Shown here: positions 60,076 through 64,000 of the stretch, in pieces | Layout of the letters: every line of letters begins with the position of its first letter | Position numbering within the stretch: position 1 is the first letter of the stretch | Origin: Thermosaccharophagus gerlachensis | GTDB taxonomy: Bacteria > Armatimonadota > Fervidibacteria > Fervidibacterales > Thermosaccharophagaceae | Assembly: GCA_041538025.1 (NCBI GenBank) | Contig: JBGOEV010000002.1 | Span: 49,933-113,932 of the forward strand | DNA length: 64,000 nucleotides | Reading direction: 5' to 3' | Made by a program: the position numbers and the translations under genes | Notes under the pieces: generated by a model | Database searches by the model: none | What the model saw: the letters and a program-made list of their open reading frames with translations, nothing else | Told to the model about the DNA's origin: nothing

Positions 60076-61461
60076 ATGGGCGAACATGAAGCTGAAGATA
60101 AGAGAAGCATCTTTTGGTTTTCGCTTCTCGCTTTGCTGTTGGTAAGTTTTGCTAACCAGTTCGCTTTACTGCTAACCATTTCCGAAGAAGGGCTTGGCAC
60201 ACGCTTCGCCTTCCGACCACTGCCCCTTGGATACGGTGTTCGTGGGAAATACATTGCCATTTGCGACTTGCTGATTGCCTTCGTCTTCATCGTCTGGCTT
60301 GTGAGCATGCTTGCCTCGGGTAAACGAAGAAAAGTTGAAGTGCGTGGTTTACCGTATTGCCTGCTGTCGCTCCTCGTCATCGGGTTCGCTTCAGCCATAA
60401 ACAGCGTTTGGGTTTGGCGAGCCCTTCTGGATGGGTTATCGCAATTTGGGTTAAGCCCGAAAGCTTTTCTCTTCGCTGAGCACTTCAGGGAAGCTGCAAC
60501 AGAGTTTGTCCAATGGACGCTTTACTTGTTCATCCTGCCAGTCGTCTTTTCGTCTCTCTTTAAGAGGCTCAATGAAGGGCTACGAACGCTCTTGTTTGAC
60601 CTACTGTTTGCCCTTGTGCTTCTAAACGAGCTCTTTGCCGTTTACGATTATGCAGTGCGCCAAGACCCAAGCAGTGTTGCTGGCTTATTTGGGAGTAGAA
60701 ACATCTACACTGGTTTTCTTGCGCTCACTTTGCCACTTATCCTTTCTCATGCTCTCTTTGGGCACAGTAAGCTTAAGGTTGCATTAGCATTATTTGCGGT
60801 AGCCATCGGTCTGTTCACATCTCTTTCTGGGTGGGTGTGGTTAGCGCTTGCCATCGGCATTTGCGTGACATTGTTTCTGCATTCAAGGCTTAGCTTCGCC
60901 GTTTGTGTTGCTTGCCTTTTTCTCTTCTTAGCGTTCAGTTACATCTTCAAGACCCGCTTTTACGCTGATGCTATACCGCACCTCCTTAACCTTTATGATG
61001 AGGAAGGAGATGTGCGCAAAGAATACATTGAGTGGCAAGCAGCACTCAATTGCATGTCTCAGGATACGCCCCCGCCACGCTCAAACTTCCTTCTCGGAGT
61101 CGGGATCGGTGGGTATCAGCTGAACATAAACGCCTACTATGGTAGCTTTCCGAACAAGGAGAAGATGCCACTCGATTCAAACAGCCTTTACCTTGTCATC
61201 GGAACAACTCTTGGCTTTATAGGTTTGGCTGTGCTTATTTTCCTGATACTTCACAACGGTGCATTAGCTTTTGAACTCTACAGATACGCAAGCAGTGATT
61301 TTTCAAAAGCATTCGGATGCGGTATGCTTGGTTGCATTACAGCATTTGCTGTCTCAAGCGTTTTTACGAATTTGCTTGTGCGTGGGACTGGTCCTCTGGT
61401 TGTGGCGCTTATCTCAATGCTCCATGCCGTTTACCAAGAGATAAAGCAACAGAGTGAGTGA
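60076..61461 (+). CDS. O-antigen ligase-like polytopic membrane protein
   Basis: 461 residues with about eleven to twelve membrane helices and a larger extracytoplasmic loop (about 305-365; EEGDVRKEYIEWQAAL, FLLGVGIGGYQLNI). The loop phrase and the RNIYTGFLALTLPL segment are like WaaL/Wzy-type O-antigen ligases or polymerases, which join sugar chains on the outer face. Likely role in surface polysaccharide assembly; the exact reaction is uncertain. Third gene of the GTPase-PqqD unit. Confidence 0.75.
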   Translation: MGEHEAEDKRSIFWFSLLALLLVSFANQFALLLTISEEGLGTRFAFRPLPLGYGVRGKYIAICDLLIAFVFIVWLVSMLASGKRRKVEVRGLPYCLLSLLVIGFASAINSVWVWRALLDGLSQFGLSPKAFLFAEHFREAATEFVQWTLYLFILPVVFSSLFKRLNEGLRTLLFDLLFALVLLNELFAVYDYAVRQDPSSVAGLFGSRNIYTGFLALTLPLILSHALFGHSKLKVALALFAVAIGLFTSLSGWVWLALAIGICVTLFLHSRLSFAVCVACLFLFLAFSYIFKTRFYADAIPHLLNLYDEEGDVRKEYIEWQAALNCMSQDTPPPRSNFLLGVGIGGYQLNINAYYGSFPNKEKMPLDSNSLYLVIGTTLGFIGLAVLIFLILHNGALAFELYRYASSDFSKAFGCGMLGCITAFAVSSVFTNLLVRGTGPLVVALISMLHAVYQEIKQQSE

Positions 61462-61467
61462 AGGTTA

Positions 61468-62715
61468 TCATGGTGTTTGCAAGAGCCTTTTCCTCACGAG
61501 GTTTAGCAACGCCTTGCACGCCCTCTCCTTTACGGTGCGCCTATCGCCACCAAAAACATAGTGCTCGCATATGCATCCGTTTTCGTCGGCGACAGCAATG
61601 AACACTGTCCCAACCGGCTTATCTGGAGTTCCGCCAGTCGGTCCAGCTATGCCTGTAACTGATGCACCAATGTTGGTGTGAAGCAATTTTCTCACACCTT
61701 GCGCCATCTCAATCGCACAGCGTTCGCTCACAGCACCGTCGCTCAAAAGTGTTTCATCGCGAACACCAAGCAAATTGCGCTTCACTTCCTCGGTGTATGC
61801 TACAACAGCTCCCTTGACGTAGGTTGAGCTACCCGGAATGTTCGTCAGTGTATCTGTTACAAGCCCACCAGTGCATGATTCCGCAACCGACATTGTCCAG
61901 CCTCTCTCCCTCATCATGCGTCCAACTACGCCCTCAAGCGTTTCATCATCAACACCATAGATGAACTCGCTTGCTCTCTCACGGATGCGTTGCTCAAGTG
62001 ATCCAACCAGATGGAGTGCTTGCTCCTTCGTTTCTGCTTTCGCAGTTATGCGTAGCCACACCTCACCTGTGGTGACGAGCGATGATATGCTTACACCTTC
62101 AAGATGTGTTAGAAGGTCACTTATGCGCTCGCCCAACGCTGATTCACCAACGCCAACACACTTCAGCGTCCTTGAGACTACCACAGTTCTCTTTTCACCA
62201 AGTCTGTTCTCAAGCTCCTTGAGCACGTATGCTTCAAACATCGCTTTCATTTCTGCTGGCACACCCGGCATGGCGATGAGCAACTTACCCATATGCTCAA
62301 CCAATATGCCCGGGGCACTCCCAACAGGGTTTGGTATTGGTTTTGCATTCTCTGGTATAAGAGCTTGCTTGAGTGAACTCATGCCTACATGTCCCATGCT
62401 CATCGCTACGCGTTTGAGCAACCTTTCTTTTGTCTCCTCGTGTTCAACGAGTTTTACGCCGAGTGTAATTGCGATGGCTTCCCTTGTGATATCGTCATGA
62501 GTTGGACCAAGCCCACCAGTTAAAATGACAATGTCAGAGCTTTCAAGCGCCTCCTTTAGCGTCTTTGACAGTGCTTCAATGTCATCTCCGACTGCGGTTA
62601 TGCGTGCAACATCAATTCCAATCTCGTGGAGCATTGAAGCAATGTATGGTGAGTTTGTGTCTATCAGTTTGCCTTCCACAAGCTCTGAGCCAACGGAAAT
62701 GATTTGAGCAAGCAT
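61468..62715 (-). CDS. cinA: CinA-type competence/damage-inducible protein, nicotinamide-nucleotide amidase
   Basis: 415 residues. The N-terminal MoaB-like domain (1-170; IISVGSELVEGKLIDTNSPY, TGGLGPTHDDITREA) is joined to a C-terminal CinA amidase domain (about 250-412; SVAESCTGGLVTD, VTGIAGPTGG). The two halves have NMN deamidase and ADP-ribose pyrophosphatase activity in known members. The ATG at 62715 with GGGAG eight bases upstream gives the usual start; a GTG lies three codons earlier. Its first about 70 codons are repeated exactly at 63775-64000. Confidence 0.95.
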   Translation of the reverse strand: MLAQIISVGSELVEGKLIDTNSPYIASMLHEIGIDVARITAVGDDIEALSKTLKEALESSDIVILTGGLGPTHDDITREAIAITLGVKLVEHEETKERLLKRVAMSMGHVGMSSLKQALIPENAKPIPNPVGSAPGILVEHMGKLLIAMPGVPAEMKAMFEAYVLKELENRLGEKRTVVVSRTLKCVGVGESALGERISDLLTHLEGVSISSLVTTGEVWLRITAKAETKEQALHLVGSLEQRIRERASEFIYGVDDETLEGVVGRMMRERGWTMSVAESCTGGLVTDTLTNIPGSSTYVKGAVVAYTEEVKRNLLGVRDETLLSDGAVSERCAIEMAQGVRKLLHTNIGASVTGIAGPTGGTPDKPVGTVFIAVADENGCICEHYVFGGDRRTVKERACKALLNLVRKRLLQTP

Positions 62716-62730
62716 GCCACTCACTCCCTT
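62505..62730. repeat. Direct repeat, first copy (cinA 5' end)
   Basis: 226 bases identical at every position to 63775-64000, an offset of 1270. It covers the first about 70 codons of cinA and its ribosome site. Confidence 0.95.
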
Positions 62731-62908
62731 TGGTTAAGGTATCGCCATCTGCATCATTTTAGCTCTTTACACTGATGCCCTCTGTGGCTATATTGGTGGT
62801 AGCACGGGGAACGAGATTAAACCCATTGACAAAGGGAGGTGATGGGCTAAATTTGAAAGTGACAAAACAAACCAACCCTTAACTTGGGGCAAAAGGAGGG
62901 GATCAAAG

Positions 62909-63685
62909 ATGCTTCAAAGAGGGACATGCTTTGCTCCAAAGTGTAGAGGCTTCACACTCATTGAGCTGCTGGTGGTGATTGCTATAATCGCCATCTTGGC
63001 AGCGATATTGTTCCCAGTTTTTGCGAAGGCAAGAGAGAAGGCACGACAATCTGCATGCCTCTCTAACTTGCGACAGATTATCACAGCTGCTCTCCAATAC
63101 GCTCAAGACTATGATGAGATGTGGCTCCCACATAGAACAGGTGGTTGGGGTAGCCCTGCGTTTAACTGGATTACCATTTTGCAACCGTATGTCAAGAACG
63201 AACAAATTTTCCGTTGTCCCAGCAACCGGAATGTTATCTCCTACACCTACAATTTCCACTTTGGTGCTGGTGGTGGGAAGCTCATGGCGACGATTCCACT
63301 TCCAACCATTTCACCAGCTTTTGCCGATGCCATTGGTGATCCTGACCCAAGGCAGGCTTTGATTTTTATCCCCAATAGTATGACAGGAGGGACTCACACG
63401 CATTTGGGGAGGCGTTTGGCAAATCCAGCAAATCCACCTGCTGGGTCTTGGAATGACCATGCTAATGGACGGGTGTGCGCATATATTCACAATGAGGGTG
63501 CTAACTATGCGTTTGCTGATGGGCATGCTAAATGGCTTAAAGCGTCGCCTGTGCGGGCAAACAATTGTGTGCAGCCATCGCCAGTTAACCCGATGGAGTT
63601 GCAGTTTAACTTACCGATGAGTGGTTTGGATTGGGACTTAGATGGTGTTATTGGTCCAACTGCCAGTGGTTGTGGTTATGAGTAG
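62909..63685 (+). CDS. Prepilin-type N-terminal cleavage/methylation protein (DUF1559-like pseudopilin)
   Basis: 258 residues. The class III signal RG-FTLIELLVVIAIIAIL is at 13-30, with cleavage expected after G14 and the conserved Glu at +5. The helix continues as FPVFAKAREKARQSACLSNL, typical of the large prepilin-like families of Armatimonadota and Planctomycetes. The C-terminal domain ends with the YAFADGHAKWL motif (H-X9-DG family sign). Function beyond a pseudopilin-like surface protein is unknown. Start follows AAAGGAGGGGATCAAAG. It is flanked by the two copies of the cinA 5' end. Confidence 0.92.
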   Translation: MLQRGTCFAPKCRGFTLIELLVVIAIIAILAAILFPVFAKAREKARQSACLSNLRQIITAALQYAQDYDEMWLPHRTGGWGSPAFNWITILQPYVKNEQIFRCPSNRNVISYTYNFHFGAGGGKLMATIPLPTISPAFADAIGDPDPRQALIFIPNSMTGGTHTHLGRRLANPANPPAGSWNDHANGRVCAYIHNEGANYAFADGHAKWLKASPVRANNCVQPSPVNPMELQFNLPMSGLDWDLDGVIGPTASGCGYE

Positions 63686-63733
63686 TTAGGAGCAAGCAAA
63701 GCTGAGGGAAGGACAGGAGTCATGGTGGTGGCT

Positions 63734-63985
63734 TTACACTGAGTAGGATGGCTTCGCTTGTGATATTATTAGTTGACCAAGCCCACCAGTTAAAATGACA
63801 ATGTCAGAGCTTTCAAGCGCCTCCTTTAGCGTCTTTGACAGTGCTTCAATGTCATCTCCGACTGCGGTTATGCGTGCAACATCAATTCCAATCTCGTGGA
63901 GCATTGAAGCAATGTATGGTGAGTTTGTGTCTATCAGTTTGCCTTCCACAAGCTCTGAGCCAACGGAAATGATTTGAGCAAGCAT
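63734..63985 (-). pseudogene. Truncated second copy of cinA
   Basis: Residues 1-71 are identical to CinA (up to ILTGGLG). The frame then runs into QLIISQAKPSYSV and a stop at 63734, so both the rest of the MoaB-like domain and the amidase domain are missing. DNA similarity to cinA continues in degraded form to about 63748 (GATGGCTTCGCTTGTGATAT). The upstream side reaches the window edge, so what precedes it is unseen. It is unlikely to be functional. Confidence 0.85.
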
Positions 63986-64000
63986 GCCACTCACTCCCTT
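63775..64000. repeat. Direct repeat, second copy (cinA 5' end)
   Basis: Identical to 62505-62730 up to the last base of the window, so the real right border is unknown. Confidence 0.95.

Overview
The window is gene-dense bacterial chromosome with no rRNA, CRISPR array, transposase or phage module. It holds about 50 protein genes, one tRNA, one truncated gene copy and several structured intergenic elements. No stretch longer than about 300 bases lacks a gene. The gene content suggests an Armatimonadota-like bacterium, possibly of the hot-spring Fervidibacter type. The pointers are a DUF1559-style prepilin gene, a recA-recX-rny-ymdB-spoVS cluster, a cupin (archaeal-type) glucose-6-phosphate isomerase, an archaemetzincin, a SpoIVB-type S55 protein and many Gfo/Idh/MocA and sugar-handling genes. 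This assignment is inference from protein families; no 16S gene is present and base composition was not computed.

Layout. 1-6063: the 5' part of accA (runs off the left edge), a GH52/GH116-like glycosidase, a zinc alcohol dehydrogenase, a solitary GspF-type protein and an amidohydrolase. 6318-20926: ten minus-strand genes that look like one long transcription unit: a helix-turn-helix protein, a methyltransferase, a TolB-like propeller protein with five Ig-like repeats, an HtrA protease, a phosphodiesterase, a beta-helix protein, a large TPR protein, ExbB/TolQ, ExbD/TolR, and a TonB-like membrane anchor whose C-terminal domain is DUF4159. I read this as a divergent Tol/Ton-like envelope machine, and it is the best candidate here for an undescribed system. 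21131-30187: recA, recX, rny, ymdB, spoVS, a lipid kinase, an oxidoreductase, a GlmU-like nucleotidyltransferase and a TatD nuclease.

30220-46848 (minus strand): a TPR protein, ftsH, tilS, a PHP phosphoesterase, an ADP-forming acyl-CoA synthetase, an RbsA-RbsC fusion transporter, an oxidoreductase, coaBC and a giant S55-peptidase/propeller protein. 47016-56796: archaemetzincin, a thioredoxin-fold-like membrane protein, a YfcE-like phosphoesterase, icd, tRNA-Thr(UGU), a ROK sugar kinase overlapping the cupin phosphoglucose isomerase, an SGNH hydrolase, an SMP-30 protein, a double UspA protein and an MFS permease. 56841-64000: a MacB-type ATPase with a short FtsX-like permease, a TGS-domain GTPase with an orphan PqqD protein and an O-antigen-ligase-like protein, cinA, a prepilin-type protein and an exact second copy of the cinA 5' end at the right edge.

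Structured non-coding elements include two interleaved perfect inverted repeats between the divergent ftsX-like and GTPase genes (58485-58571), a 15-bp perfect inverted repeat behind icd (49271-49340), two hairpins that would mask the ribosome binding sites of recX and rny, and two diverged copies of an intergenic repeat (807-887 and 6103-6210). Where a start codon was moved inward from the longest reading frame, the reason is given in that entry.
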